From NCBI RefSeq assembly GCF_012767755.2, contig NZ_AP023189.1, positions 4,838,001-4,902,000 on the forward strand: a DNA stretch of 64,000 bases, in the 5' to 3' direction. The notes below the pieces were generated by a model. It was not told the DNA's origin. It saw nothing but the letters and a program-made list of their open reading frames with translations, and searched no databases. Shown here one piece after another: positions 54,911 through 63,891 of the stretch. Origin of the DNA: Pseudomonas tohonis (GTDB lineage Bacteria > Pseudomonadota > Gammaproteobacteria > Pseudomonadales > Pseudomonadaceae). The position numbers and the translations under genes were made by a program. Position 1 is the first letter of the stretch. Each line of letters begins with the position of its first letter.

Positions 54911-56014
54911 ATGAATATCCAGTTCGAAGAACGCGTCGGCCTGCACGGTGCCCGCATCGGCATCGCCAGCCTCGACGCCGAGGGCAGCCTCAACGCCCTG
55001 AGCCTGCCGATGATCGAGGCCCTCGACGCGAAGCTGCACCAGTGGCAGGACGACCCGGAGGTCGTCTGCGTGCTGCTGCGCGGCAATGGCCCACGCGCGT
55101 TCTGCGCCGGCGGCGACGTGCGCAAGCTGGTGGAGGCCTGCCGCGAGCATCCCGGCGAAGTACCGCCGCTGGCGGCGCGCTTCTTCGCCGACGAGTACCG
55201 CCTCGACCACCGCATCCACACCTATCCCAAGCCGCTGATCTGCTGGGCCCACGGCCACGTGCTGGGTGGCGGCATGGGCCTGATGCAGGGTGCGTCCATC
55301 CGCATCGTCACCCCTTCCAGCCGCCTGGGCATGCCGGAGATCAACATCGGCCTGTACCCGGACGTGGGCGGCAGCTGGTTCCTCGCCCGCCTGCCGGGGC
55401 GCCTGGGGCTGTTCCTCGGCCTCACCGCCAGCGCCATCAACGCCCGCGACGCCCTGGACCTGGACCTCGCCGACCGCTTCCTGCTGGACGACCAGCAAGC
55501 CGCGCTGCTCGACGGCCTGGTGCAACTGAACTGGCGCGAGCAACCCGGCGCGCAGCTCACCAGCCTGCTGCAATCCCTGGAGCACCAGGCCCGCGACCAG
55601 CTCCCGGCCGCCCAGTGGCTGCCGCGCCGCGCCCGCATCGACGCCCTGCTGGACGTGGCCGACCTGCCCACCGCCTGGAAGGCCATCACCGCGCTGCAGC
55701 ACGATGACGACGCCCTCCTCGCCCGCGCCGCCAAGACCCTCGCCGGTGGCTGCCCGCTCACCGCGCACCTGGTCTGGGAGCAGATCCACCGCGCCCGCTA
55801 CCTGTCCCTGGGCGATGTATTCCGCATGGAATACGCCATGAGCCTGAACTGCTGCCGCCACCCGGAATTCCCCGAAGGCGTGCGTGCACGGCTGATCGAC
55901 AAGGACAACGCACCGCGCTGGCACTGGCCCGATGTCGCCGCCATCCCCCGCGCGGTGATCGAGGCGCACTTCGCACCGGTCTGGGATGGCCCGCATCCAC
56001 TCGCAGCGCTCTAG
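54911..56014 (+). CDS. 3-hydroxyisobutyryl-CoA hydrolase (HIBCH-type)
   Basis: A 367-residue crotonase-fold hydrolase. AFCAGGDVRKL, HGHVLGGGMGLMQGASIRIV, MPEINIGLYPDVGGSWFLAR in part (MPEINIGLYPDVGG) and LIDKDNAPRW match HIBCH rather than hydratases. It releases free 3-hydroxyisobutyrate from its CoA ester in valine breakdown. GGGAG precedes the ATG, 35 bases after the hydratase gene. From memory it is PA0744 in PAO1. Confidence 0.88.
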   Translation: MNIQFEERVGLHGARIGIASLDAEGSLNALSLPMIEALDAKLHQWQDDPEVVCVLLRGNGPRAFCAGGDVRKLVEACREHPGEVPPLAARFFADEYRLDHRIHTYPKPLICWAHGHVLGGGMGLMQGASIRIVTPSSRLGMPEINIGLYPDVGGSWFLARLPGRLGLFLGLTASAINARDALDLDLADRFLLDDQQAALLDGLVQLNWREQPGAQLTSLLQSLEHQARDQLPAAQWLPRRARIDALLDVADLPTAWKAITALQHDDDALLARAAKTLAGGCPLTAHLVWEQIHRARYLSLGDVFRMEYAMSLNCCRHPEFPEGVRARLIDKDNAPRWHWPDVAAIPRAVIEAHFAPVWDGPHPLAAL

Positions 56015-56036
56015 CCCATTGGCAACGGCCAAGGAG

Positions 56037-56044
56037 AACAACAA
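56037..56044 (+). promoter_or_regulatory. CA motif between ribosome site and ATG of mmsB
   Basis: AACAACAA spans 56037-56044, from just after GGAG (56033-56036) into the A of the start codon at 56044. A bound Hfq/Crc complex would cover the ribosome site directly. Confidence 0.55.
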
Positions 56045-56937
56045 TGAAAAAGATCGCCTTCATCGGCCTCGGCAACATGGGCCTGCCGATGGCCCGCAAC
56101 CTGCTCAAGGCCGGCCATGAACTCAAGGTCTTCGACCTGGTGCAGGCCGCGGTGGACGAACTGGTGGCCGAAGGCGCCAAGGCCGCCAACGACGCCCACG
56201 ACGCGGTCGCCGGCGTCGACCTGGTGGTGAGCATGCTCCCCGCCAGCCGCCACGTGGAGGGCCTCTACCTGGGCGACGACGGCCTGCTCGCCTTCATCCG
56301 CGCCGGCACCCTGGTGCTGGAATGCTCGACCATCTCCCCCGACGCCGCGCGCAAGGTGCATGCCCGGGCCAAGGCGCTGGGCATCGACCTGCTGGATGCG
56401 CCGGTCTCCGGCGGCACCGCCGGCGCCGCTGCCGGCACCCTGACCTTCATGGTCGGCGGTGACGGCAAGACCCTGGAGAAGGCCCGGCCGGTACTGGCGG
56501 CCATGGGCAAGAACATCTTCCACGCCGGCCCCGAAGGCGCCGGCCAGGTGGCCAAGGTGTGCAACAACCAGGTGCTGGCGGTGCAGATGATCGCCACCGC
56601 CGAAGCCATGGCCCTGGGCGTGGCCAACGGCCTCGACCCCAGCGCGCTGGCGGAGATCATGCGCCAGAGCTCGGGTGGCAACTGGGTGCTGGAGCGCTAC
56701 AACCCCTGGCCCGGCGTGATGGCCAACGCCCCCGCGAGCAACGGCTACCAGGGCGGCTTCATGGCCGAACTGATGGCCAAGGACCTCGGCCTGGCCCAGG
56801 AAGCCGCGCAGCTGACCCAGAACAGCACCCCCATGGGTGCCCTGGCGCTGCAGCTCTACAAGATGCTGCTGAAACAGGGCAAGGGCCGCCAGGACTTCTC
56901 GGTGGTGCAGCAATTGTTCATCGAGCCGGAGGCCTGA
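56044..56937 (+). CDS. mmsB: 3-hydroxyisobutyrate/beta-hydroxyacid dehydrogenase
   Basis: A 297-residue dehydrogenase with N-terminal Rossmann motif FIGLGNMGLPMARNLLKAGH, in part GLGNMGLPMARNL, substrate loop DAPVSGGTAGAAAG and catalytic lysine in GAGQVAKVCNN. In the operon it oxidises 3-hydroxyisobutyrate to methylmalonate semialdehyde. The PAO1 orthologue PA0743 was reported as an NAD-dependent L-serine dehydrogenase, so both substrates are possible. It closes the operon; a terminator follows at 57148. Confidence 0.88.
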   Translation: MKKIAFIGLGNMGLPMARNLLKAGHELKVFDLVQAAVDELVAEGAKAANDAHDAVAGVDLVVSMLPASRHVEGLYLGDDGLLAFIRAGTLVLECSTISPDAARKVHARAKALGIDLLDAPVSGGTAGAAAGTLTFMVGGDGKTLEKARPVLAAMGKNIFHAGPEGAGQVAKVCNNQVLAVQMIATAEAMALGVANGLDPSALAEIMRQSSGGNWVLERYNPWPGVMANAPASNGYQGGFMAELMAKDLGLAQEAAQLTQNSTPMGALALQLYKMLLKQGKGRQDFSVVQQLFIEPEA

Positions 56938-56979
56938 CCGCACGCCCGGAAGACCGCAACGACCAGGGGGCGCCTGTGG

Positions 56980-57086
56980 GGGCGATTTCAATCGCCCAAG
57001 GGCCGCACAGCGGCCCCAGAGGTGCGCCGCCCTTCAGGCCTGCCCAAGCGTTGCACGCTACTCCCTGTGGGAGCGAATTCATTCGC
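56980..57086. repeat. Two REP-like palindromes
   Basis: GGGCGATT-TC-AATCGCCC lies at 56980-56997, preceded by TGTG. GCGAAT-TC-ATTCGC lies at 57073-57086, preceded by TGTGGGA. The pairing of one variable and one fixed palindrome in the same order repeats the arrangement at 2107-2165. They fill the gap between mmsB and the terminator. Confidence 0.7.
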
Positions 57087-57147
57087 GATGCCCCCCACCA
57101 CGCCCCAAGACTGAAAAGGCCACCGACACGTCGGCCAGGCAAACGCA

Positions 57148-57172
57148 AAAAGGGCCCCGAGGGGCCCTTTTG
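57148..57172. terminator. Bidirectional terminator between mmsB and ohr
   Basis: A-run, stem GGGCCCC (57153-57159) with GGGGCCC (57162-57168), 2-base loop, then TTTT. It works in both directions, closing the mmsB operon on the plus strand and ohr on the minus strand, 16 bases after the ohr stop. Confidence 0.85.
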
Positions 57173-57187
57173 CATTCCACCGTCGTC

Positions 57188-57613
57188 TCAGACCAGGGTA
57201 AGGGTGACGTCGATGTTGCCGCGGGTGGCGTTGGAGTAAGGGCAGACGATGTGGGCCTTGTCGATCAGCTCACGCGCCTTGTCCTTGTCCATGCCCGGCA
57301 GGCTGATCTGCAGCTCCACCTCGATGCCGAAGCCGGTGGGAATCGCGCCGATGCCGACGATGCCTTCGATGGAAGCGTCCGCCGGGACGGCGTACTTGTC
57401 ACGGGCACCGACGAACTTGATCGCACCCAGGAAGCAGGCCGAGTAACCGGCGGCGAACAGCTGCTCGGGGTTGGTGCCGGCGCCGCCCGCGCCGCCCAGC
57501 TCACGCGGGGTGGTCAGCGAGACGTCGAGGACGCCGTCGGAGGAGATGGCGCGGCCTTCACGGCCACCGGTGGCTTCTGCATAGGCGCGGTACAGGACGT
57601 TTTCGATGCTCAT
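57188..57613 (-). CDS. ohr: Organic hydroperoxide resistance protein
   Basis: A 141-residue Ohr. The reactive cysteine is 60 (AAGYSACF) and its partner 124 ([13 protein letters not shown]); Arg18 and Glu50, which activate it in known Ohr, are present. It reduces organic and lipid peroxides with lipoyl-linked thiols. The ATG at 57613 gives family length; the frame runs further upstream without support. No ohrR lies beside it. A palindrome at 57686 could be its operator. Confidence 0.93.
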   Translation of the reverse strand: MSIENVLYRAYAEATGGREGRAISSDGVLDVSLTTPRELGGAGGAGTNPEQLFAAGYSACFLGAIKFVGARDKYAVPADASIEGIVGIGAIPTGFGIEVELQISLPGMDKDKARELIDKAHIVCPYSNATRGNIDVTLTLV

Positions 57614-57685
57614 GGTGTGTTCCTCTTGATAGCGATCGGGGGTTATTTGGTTCGCTGTAGATTTGTGCGCTAAGCGATTCCATGG

Positions 57686-57703
57686 AGCGAACATTAGTTC
57701 GCT
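57686..57703. promoter_or_regulatory. Perfect palindrome upstream of ohr
   Basis: AGCGAAC-ATTA-GTTCGCT at 57686-57703, with 7-base arms, lies 73 bases from the ohr start. A further half-site, GTTCGCT, occurs at 57650-57656 with AAGCGAT at 57673-57679. A peroxide-sensing repressor may bind here. The bases to 57840 are otherwise AT-rich with no gene seen. Confidence 0.5.
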
Positions 57704-57840
57704 TTTATTTTGCGCGCAATATTTATTTCAAGATGAATTGGGAATAACCCCGCCAGATTCCGGGCATAAGCACGCTTGGCGGGGGCTGGCGCCGGGATCG
57801 AGGCGCATCGGGGCGAGGGGATTGGAGGCGCGAGGCGTCT

Positions 57841-59355
57841 TCAGCCGAAGCTGCGGACCTTGTTGCGCCCGGAATGCTTGGCGGCGTAGAGCGCCGAATC
57901 CGCGCTCTGGATGAGCGTTTCCGGGAGGTCGCCGGGCCTGGGGATCATGCTGTGGATACCGATGCTCACCGTGACCACCCCGGCCTGGGCGCTGAGGTGT
58001 TCGATCCGCTTCATCTCCACGGCCTCGCGTACGCTCTCGGCGATCACCTGGGCGCCGGCCGGCGCGGTGTGCGGCAGGATGATGGCGAACTCCTCGCCAC
58101 CGTAGCGAGCGATCAGGTCGGTCGAGCGGATCTTGATCACCTTCAGCGCCTCGCTCACCGCCTTGAGGCAGAGATCGCCGGCGCGGTGGCCGTAGGTGTC
58201 GTTGAACAGCTTGAAGTTGTCGACATCGATCATCAGCAGGGAAATGGGCTGGCGGATGATCGCCGCGCGCTGGAATTCCTCGAAGAGGGTCTTGTCGAAC
58301 TGCCGCCGATTGGCGATGCCGGTGAGTGCGTCGATGGCCGCCAGCTGCGACAGCTCCTCGTTCTCCAGTTGGATGCTGCGCGCCGCCAGCAGGCGCTCCC
58401 GGGTACGCCGCACCAGCACCAGCCCGATGACCACCAGTGCCAGCACCAGTGCGGTCACCAGGGTCACCAGCACCACCGCCTTGTCTCGCCACTCGGTGAG
58501 CACTTCGCTCTTCTGCATCGCCGCCACCACCAGCAGCGGGTAGCCGTCCAGCACCCGGTAGGCGTACACGCGCTCACGGCCATCGAGGCTGGAAAGGCCC
58601 GAGCCGGTGCCCACCGGCGAGTTCTTCAAATCATCCATGAACAGCGGGCTGTCGTGCAGGTTGCCGGTGCCCGGCTCCATGAACGGCCGCCGCACCACCA
58701 GCGTGCCGTCGTTCTCGGCGAGCAGGATGGCGCCGTTGCGGCCGATGTCGAAGTCCTTGTAGAAGGCGTTGAAATAGCTGATGCGGATGGTCGCCAGCAC
58801 CACGCCGTCGAATTCGCCATGCCGGCCGTTGATGCGCCGCGAGATGGGCAGGACCCATTCGCCCGTGGAGCGGCTCTGCACCGGCGAGCTGACCTCGATG
58901 TCGCGGCTCACCGAGTTGAGGTGATGCTGGAAGTACTCCTGGTCGGTGTTGCGGGTGGTCGGTGACGGCGGCGCGCTGGTGTAGTGGGTCCAGCGGCCTT
59001 CGCGGTCGAACACGTAGATGCCGGACAACTGCTGGGCCCGCAGCTTGTAGGCGTTGATCAGGCCGTCGATGCCCTGGCGGTCGCCGGCGTCGCGGCTCTC
59101 CAGCAGGTAGACCAGGCCGCTGAGGATCAGGTCGGCCTCCTTGATGGTTTCCTCGGCGTGCTGGGATACCGAATAGGCCAGGTTGGCGTTGGACTTGTCC
59201 GCCTCGGACAGGTAGTGCGAGCGGGAATCGAGCACCTGGTAGAGATTGACGCCGATGGCCACCGCGCCGCCGAACAGGATCAGGAAGTAGGCCAGCCAGA
59301 GGGCCAGGCGCGTTCGCAGGAACGGCGCGAGGCGTTTGGCTTCTACGTTCTCCAT
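57841..59355 (-). CDS. dCache-GGDEF diguanylate cyclase
   Basis: A 504-residue inner-membrane protein. A helix near 16-36, a double Cache periplasmic sensor ([20 protein letters not shown] in part, [13 protein letters not shown]), a second helix near 290-312 and a GGDEF domain are in order. The active site [10 protein letters not shown] is complete, and RSTD, five residues before it, forms an inhibitory I-site. It should make c-di-GMP on sensing a small ligand. ATG at 59355 follows GAGGAGCGAGGG. The longer upstream frame has no family match. Confidence 0.9.
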
Positions 59356-59596
59356 CCCTCGCTCCTCTGTGGGCCGGCAGAACCGGGCGGCTGTCGTTGC
59401 GGGTGGTTGCGACGGCCTCAGGGCATCAGACAGAAAGCTTAGCCAGGGGTGCCGGGGCAGGCAGATATGACGCGGCAGGGGCACGGGATTTCAAAGTGCC
59501 ACTACGGAGGCGCGATGCTACGCGATTGCGTGCGGGCGCACACCCTCGCAGGTGGCCAGTCAATGATGAAAATCGGGTACAGCGGGGCGTGTGGCG

Positions 59597-59905
59597 CTAG
59601 AAGCCGGCGCGGGCCAGCGCCAGGTTGAGCGCCAGTGGATGATGGCCCTGGCAATGGAGTACGCCGTGCTCGTCGACCACGCCGAGGCCGAAGGCTTCGT
59701 TCGTTTCCTCGAAGAAGAGGAAGCCGCCGGGCAGCTCGGCGACCACCAGGACCTGCTCCAGCTCGCCGTAACGCAACCGGGGATGGGCAGTGAAGGGAAC
59801 GCGACAGGCGGCGAACACCACCTGCTGGGCAGGGGAACAGTCGTGCAGCTGCTGGTGGACCAGGTTCTTCAATTCGGCGGCGGAAATGCTCTGACAAGTA
59901 TCCAT
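59597..59905 (-). CDS. Hypothetical protein, 102 residues
   Basis: A small soluble protein that I do not recognise. It begins MDTCQSISAAELKNLVHQQL and contains ELPGGFLFFEETNEAFGLGV. No membrane segment or signal is seen. Length and codon use look real. The cysteine content (three) is modest. It stands between a diguanylate cyclase and a YnfA-type gene, without operon partners. Confidence 0.6.
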   Translation of the reverse strand: MDTCQSISAAELKNLVHQQLHDCSPAQQVVFAACRVPFTAHPRLRYGELEQVLVVAELPGGFLFFEETNEAFGLGVVDEHGVLHCQGHHPLALNLALARAGF

Positions 59906-60040
59906 GGCGGGTCCGTCCTGTTCTTGTTGGGTAACCGGGCCTGGCGAAAGGATGATCGAGACCGAGGACGAAAATCTAGCAGCCCGGGTGCGCCTTGCCA
60001 CCCCCATCTGTATCAGGATTCGACGAAAGCACGGGTCGCC

Positions 60041-60373
60041 TCAACTCTGGGGGAAGCGCGGCCCCAGCAGGATGACCAGCGCCCCCGCGACGCAGAGCGC
60101 CGCGCCCAGCCAGTCGCTGGCCAGCGGGCGCGTGCGCTCCACCAGGCCCAGCCAGAGCAGCGAGGTGATGATGTAGATGCCGCCGTAGGCCGCATAGGCG
60201 CGCCCGGCGTAGGCCGCCTCGACGCGGGTCAGCAACAGCGCGAAGCACAGCAGGCTGAACAGGCCGGGGGCGATCCACCAGGCGCTGCGGTCGAGGCGCA
60301 GCCACATGAAGAAGGCGTAGCAGCCGGCGATCTCGAACAGTGCGGCGAGGAAGAACCAGAGGTAGTTGAGCAT
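60041..60373 (-). CDS. YnfA/UPF0060 family membrane protein
   Basis: A 110-residue protein of four helices. [19 protein letters not shown] and [19 protein letters not shown], in part [10 protein letters not shown], are UPF0060 signatures. The fold is related to SMR transporters and efflux of cations has been suggested for YnfA. ATG at 60373 follows GAGGAC. The frame further upstream overlaps the next gene and is not used. Confidence 0.88.
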   Translation of the reverse strand: MLNYLWFFLAALFEIAGCYAFFMWLRLDRSAWWIAPGLFSLLCFALLLTRVEAAYAGRAYAAYGGIYIITSLLWLGLVERTRPLASDWLGAALCVAGALVILLGPRFPQS

Positions 60374-60431
60374 GGCGGATGTCCTCGTCGAACCCGATGG
60401 GCACAGCGCTTGCCGGGGCACACAGCGGTGG

Positions 60432-60860
60432 TCAGCCGCGCAGCGCGCCCTCGCGCTCCCAGGCGCAGCGCACGCGCAGGTTGGCTTCCTGGGGGCTGTG
60501 GAAACCCTGTTCGCTTTCCCAGCGGAAGGTGTGGGTGCCGTTGAGTTCGGTTTCCAGGTGCACCACCGCGCTGCCCCAGTAGAGCTGCTTGAGCAGGGCC
60601 TCGAACTGCTGCACCCAGAGGTTCCACTCGTACTCCACCGCGGCGTAGCTGGCACCGAAGTGGATCACCTGGGTCTGGTAGAGCCCCTGCCCCGGGTGGG
60701 CGCTGAAGGAGAACATCTCGCGCCCGAGGAAGGGCCAGATGTCGCCGGCGGGCAGGCTTTCGATGACACGGCGGTTGGTCGCGCGGCGCAGTTGCCGCAC
60801 CTCGTCGTCGTCCGACGGCCAGTCGCGGATGCAGCCATAGACGATGGATTCTGAGTCCAC
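60432..60860 (-). CDS. Hypothetical protein, 142 residues
   Basis: A soluble protein with no domain I recognise. GTG at 60860 ([15 protein letters not shown]) follows GGAG by 7 bases; the longer frame lacks such a site. Features are [20 protein letters not shown] and an aromatic-rich centre ([19 protein letters not shown] in part, [13 protein letters not shown]). It precedes the YnfA-type gene by 58 bases on the same strand, so they may be co-transcribed. Confidence 0.65.
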   Translation of the reverse strand: MDSESIVYGCIRDWPSDDDEVRQLRRATNRRVIESLPAGDIWPFLGREMFSFSAHPGQGLYQTQVIHFGASYAAVEYEWNLWVQQFEALLKQLYWGSAVVHLETELNGTHTFRWESEQGFHSPQEANLRVRCAWEREGALRG

Positions 60861-60940
60861 GCGAGCACTCCAGGAAAACAGTGGCAGCCTTCTATCACAG
60901 GGCTGCCAGGCAGGAAAGGAATTGCCGCTGATTTCCGCGA

Positions 60941-62098
60941 TCAGGCCTTGCGGCGCCCCAGCAACCAGGCCAGCACGCACATCGTCACCGCCAGGCCGGT
61001 GAAGACCATGAAGGGCAACGGGTAGTTGCCCCCCAGGTCGCGACCGAGGCCGGCGAGCACCGGCGTCAGGCTGCCCAGGCTGTAGCCGGCGAAGAGCATC
61101 ATCGCCGTCCAGCGGCTCACCGCCAGCGAGGTGTGCACCTCATAGAGCGGCAGCACCATGGAAAGCGCGAAGGAACCGGACAGCCCCAGCCCCAGCAGCA
61201 CTGCCCAGACCTCGGGGTACAGGCCGGGGGCGAAGGTGATCATCCCCAGGCACAGCGAGCTGGTGATGCCGCAGCCGAGCAGCAGCTGGTAGCGGTTGTC
61301 GTAGCGCTGGGCCAGCCACGGCAGGATGAAGGCACTGGGCAGCCCCACCAGCATGAACAGGCTGAACAGGCTGTTGCTGCGCAGCACGCTGAAGCCGGCC
61401 TCGTGGTAGCGCGCCACCAGCCAGGTGGTGAGGGCGTAGAACAGCCCGGCCTGGATGGCGAAGAAGGCGGTGATCAGCCAGGCGCGCGGCTCGCCCCAGG
61501 GCAGCCCGCCGGAGCCACCGGCCTCGCTGGCCGTCTCCGCACGGTTGGGCAGGCACAGCCAGAGCACAGTCGCCGCCAGCGCCGGCAGGGCCCAGAACGC
61601 CAGGCCCATCGACCACTGGTTGGCCAACGCCTGGGTCACCGGCTCGGTGAGGACCGCGCCGGACGCGCCACCGATCGTCATGCTCAGGGAATACCAGGCG
61701 ACCACGCGGCCGACCCGGTCATGGAAGTGGCGCTTGATGAAGCCCGACACCAAGGGCCCGGCAATGGCGATGCCGCCCCCCAGCAGCACCGCGCTGCCGA
61801 TCAGCACCGCGCTGGCGTGCCCGGCGACGCGAACGCCGCAGGCGATGACGATGAGCAGCAGGCACAGGCCGATCACCCGCTCCAGGCCGAAGCGCATGGC
61901 CAGGCGCGGCGCCAGGGGCGCCAGCAGGCCCATGCACAGCACCGGCAGCGCGGTGGTGAGGCTGATCAGCCCACGGCTCAGGTCGAGCTCGCTGGCGATG
62001 CGTTCGATCAAGGGGGCGAGGGAGGTGATGCCGGGGCGCAGGTTGATCGCAGCCAGCACCAGAGCCAGCATGAACAGGGCTCGGGAAGCAGGTTTCAC
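60941..62098 (-). CDS. MFS transporter, CynX/NimT-type
   Basis: A 385-residue protein with 12 helices. AAINLRPGITSLAPLIERI near the N-terminus is the CynX/NimT pattern; MTIGGASGAVLTEPV and GLSGSFALSMVLPLYEVHT in part are further ones. It probably moves a small organic anion such as cyanate or a nitroimidazole-like compound. I chose GTG at 62098; TTG at 62140 would add 14 residues. The substrate is unknown. Confidence 0.82.
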   Translation of the reverse strand: MKPASRALFMLALVLAAINLRPGITSLAPLIERIASELDLSRGLISLTTALPVLCMGLLAPLAPRLAMRFGLERVIGLCLLLIVIACGVRVAGHASAVLIGSAVLLGGGIAIAGPLVSGFIKRHFHDRVGRVVAWYSLSMTIGGASGAVLTEPVTQALANQWSMGLAFWALPALAATVLWLCLPNRAETASEAGGSGGLPWGEPRAWLITAFFAIQAGLFYALTTWLVARYHEAGFSVLRSNSLFSLFMLVGLPSAFILPWLAQRYDNRYQLLLGCGITSSLCLGMITFAPGLYPEVWAVLLGLGLSGSFALSMVLPLYEVHTSLAVSRWTAMMLFAGYSLGSLTPVLAGLGRDLGGNYPLPFMVFTGLAVTMCVLAWLLGRRKA

Positions 62099-62256
62099 AA
62101 GGAGTCCAGATAGTCGTTGGCGTGCACGCCGGGGGTGCAACCCTACTCCGCGAAAGCGCAGCCGGGCAAGACGTGGGCGGGCATAAATTGACCGAGCGGA
62201 CAGAAAATCCAGGACCGCGCAGGACCGCGCAAGGCGCTTTACCTGAAAGACCGATC

Positions 62257-62270
62257 GCGAATGAATTCGC
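62257..62270. repeat. REP-like palindrome, inverted copy
   Basis: GCGAAT-GA-ATTCGC followed by TCCTAC is the inverted form of the unit at 2152 and 57073. It lies in a 247-base gap (62099-62345) between the SDR and MFS genes, which holds no gene; a short direct repeat AGGACCGCGC occurs twice at 62211-62230. Confidence 0.65.
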
Positions 62271-62345
62271 TCCTACCGGCGGCGCGCCGCATGGCCTGGA
62301 AGCCGCTGTGCCGGCCCCGCAATCGCAGGGCCGGCACCGCATGCA

Positions 62346-63158
62346 TCAAGCCTGCTGGCGGCCCTTGGCGCGCATCTTGTCCGACATGCTGGCCATCTCG
62401 TCGTAGAGCAGTTGCGGGTTCTTCTGCTTCACCGCCCAGGCCATGCGGCCCTGCTCGTGGGGCAGGATCATGAAGGTGCCGGCAGCCACTTCGCCGAAGA
62501 TGTAGTCGGCGATATCGGCCGCGCTGATCGGCGAGCTTTCCAGCAGCTTGCCCACTTGCTGCTTCATGGCCGGGGTCGGGCCACGGAAGGAGTCCAGCAG
62601 GTTGGTCTGGAAGAACGACGGGCAGACCACGTGGACGCCGATGCCTTCCTGCTTGAGTTCGATCAACAGGCTTTCCGACAGCGCCACCACACCGGCCTTG
62701 GCCACGTTGTAGTTGCTCATCGCCGGGCCCTGCATCAGCGCGGCCATGGAGGCGATGTTGACGATGCGGCCCTTGCTGCGCTGCAGCAGCGGCAGGAAGG
62801 CCTTGCAGCCCTTGACCACGCCCATCAGGTTGATCGCGATCTGCCAGTCCCAGTCCTCCAGGGACAGTTCCTCGAAGAAGCCGCCGGAGGCGACACCCGC
62901 GTTGTTGACGATGATGTCGATGCCGCCGAGCTTCTGCTCGCAGGCCTGGGCGAAGGCGGTGAGCTGGCTGTAGTCGCGCACGTCGCAGCGCTGGGTGAAG
63001 CCGTCGCCGCCCGCTTCGCGAACCAGTGCCAGGGTTTCCGCGAGCCCGGGCTCATTGACGTCGGAAAGGGCCAGCTTGCTGCCTTCGCGGGCCCAGCGCA
63101 GGGCGATCTCACGGCCCAGACCGGAGCCAGCGCCGGTGATCATGATGCGGTTCTGCAT
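62346..63158 (-). CDS. Short-chain dehydrogenase/reductase
   Basis: A 270-residue SDR. The cofactor motif is TGAGSGLGREIAL, with NNAG at about 90 and the catalytic Ser, Tyr and Lys in NIASMAALMQG and SNYNVAKAGVV. Asp in LSDVN suggests NAD preference. The reaction cannot be named from sequence. The C-terminal extension LLYDEMASMSDKMRAKG is long. It is a single gene. Confidence 0.88.
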   Translation of the reverse strand: MQNRIMITGAGSGLGREIALRWAREGSKLALSDVNEPGLAETLALVREAGGDGFTQRCDVRDYSQLTAFAQACEQKLGGIDIIVNNAGVASGGFFEELSLEDWDWQIAINLMGVVKGCKAFLPLLQRSKGRIVNIASMAALMQGPAMSNYNVAKAGVVALSESLLIELKQEGIGVHVVCPSFFQTNLLDSFRGPTPAMKQQVGKLLESSPISAADIADYIFGEVAAGTFMILPHEQGRMAWAVKQKNPQLLYDEMASMSDKMRAKGRQQA

Positions 63159-63294
63159 GGTGAGGTTGCCTTCTTGGTATGTGCGTTGGTGCCCGCAGTT
63201 TAGCGAGGCGCCATGCGCCGCAGCGCGAAATCAGGGCGCTGAATGACGGGGGCAAATCAATGCATCGACGCCTTGCGCAGCCCCTCGCCAGGCG

Positions 63295-63666
63295 CTAGCG
63301 CGAACGACGCAGCACGCGCGCCAGGAGAAGGCCGTAGACCAGCAGATTGAGGCCGACGACGATGCCGCCGAGCCAGAGCTGGATGCCCGGTGTCAGGCCC
63401 GCCGGGTAGATCACCGGCAGCACGTGGTGCTCGATGAAACCGCCCTGGTAGCCCTGCTCGCCGGCCGCGCGACGCAGCGAATTCTCCAGCGGCGTGAGCG
63501 GGCAGATCAGGTGCAGCCACTCGACGGTCACGCCCCAACAGGCAGCGGGCAGGTGCACCAGCGCCAGCCTCGGCCAGCGCAGCACCAGCAGGCCGCCCAG
63601 CAGCACGAACAGGATGAATCCCAAGTGGAAGAGCACCACCGCGTCCGCGGCAATCCGGTAGGGCAT
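63295..63666 (-). CDS. DUF2784 membrane protein
   Basis: A 123-residue protein with three or four helices; ADAVVLFHLGFILFVLLGGL and HLPAACWGVTVEWLHLICPL, in part GVTVEWLHLICPLTPLEN, mark DUF2784. No function is known. GGAG precedes the ATG. It stands alone and faces the DUF3309 gene across a 225-base gap in which nothing else is seen. Confidence 0.85.
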   Translation of the reverse strand: MPYRIAADAVVLFHLGFILFVLLGGLLVLRWPRLALVHLPAACWGVTVEWLHLICPLTPLENSLRRAAGEQGYQGGFIEHHVLPVIYPAGLTPGIQLWLGGIVVGLNLLVYGLLLARVLRRSR

Positions 63667-63891
63667 CCTGCTGTCTCCGTGTCGTCCGGCCGCCGCCCCT
63701 AACTTCCGATAGTCGGCAACCCATTGTTTTTACTGGTCAAAAGCGCCCACGCAAGAATCTTTCATGAACCTTTGCAAATCGGGCGAAGTCGGAATTTACA
63801 GGAGCGGCCACAGGTTTTGCATGCAGCGATGCACGCGCCTTGCGGCCGCACCGGGACGTCCAAGAACAAGGTCCATAGAAGGAGTTCCACC

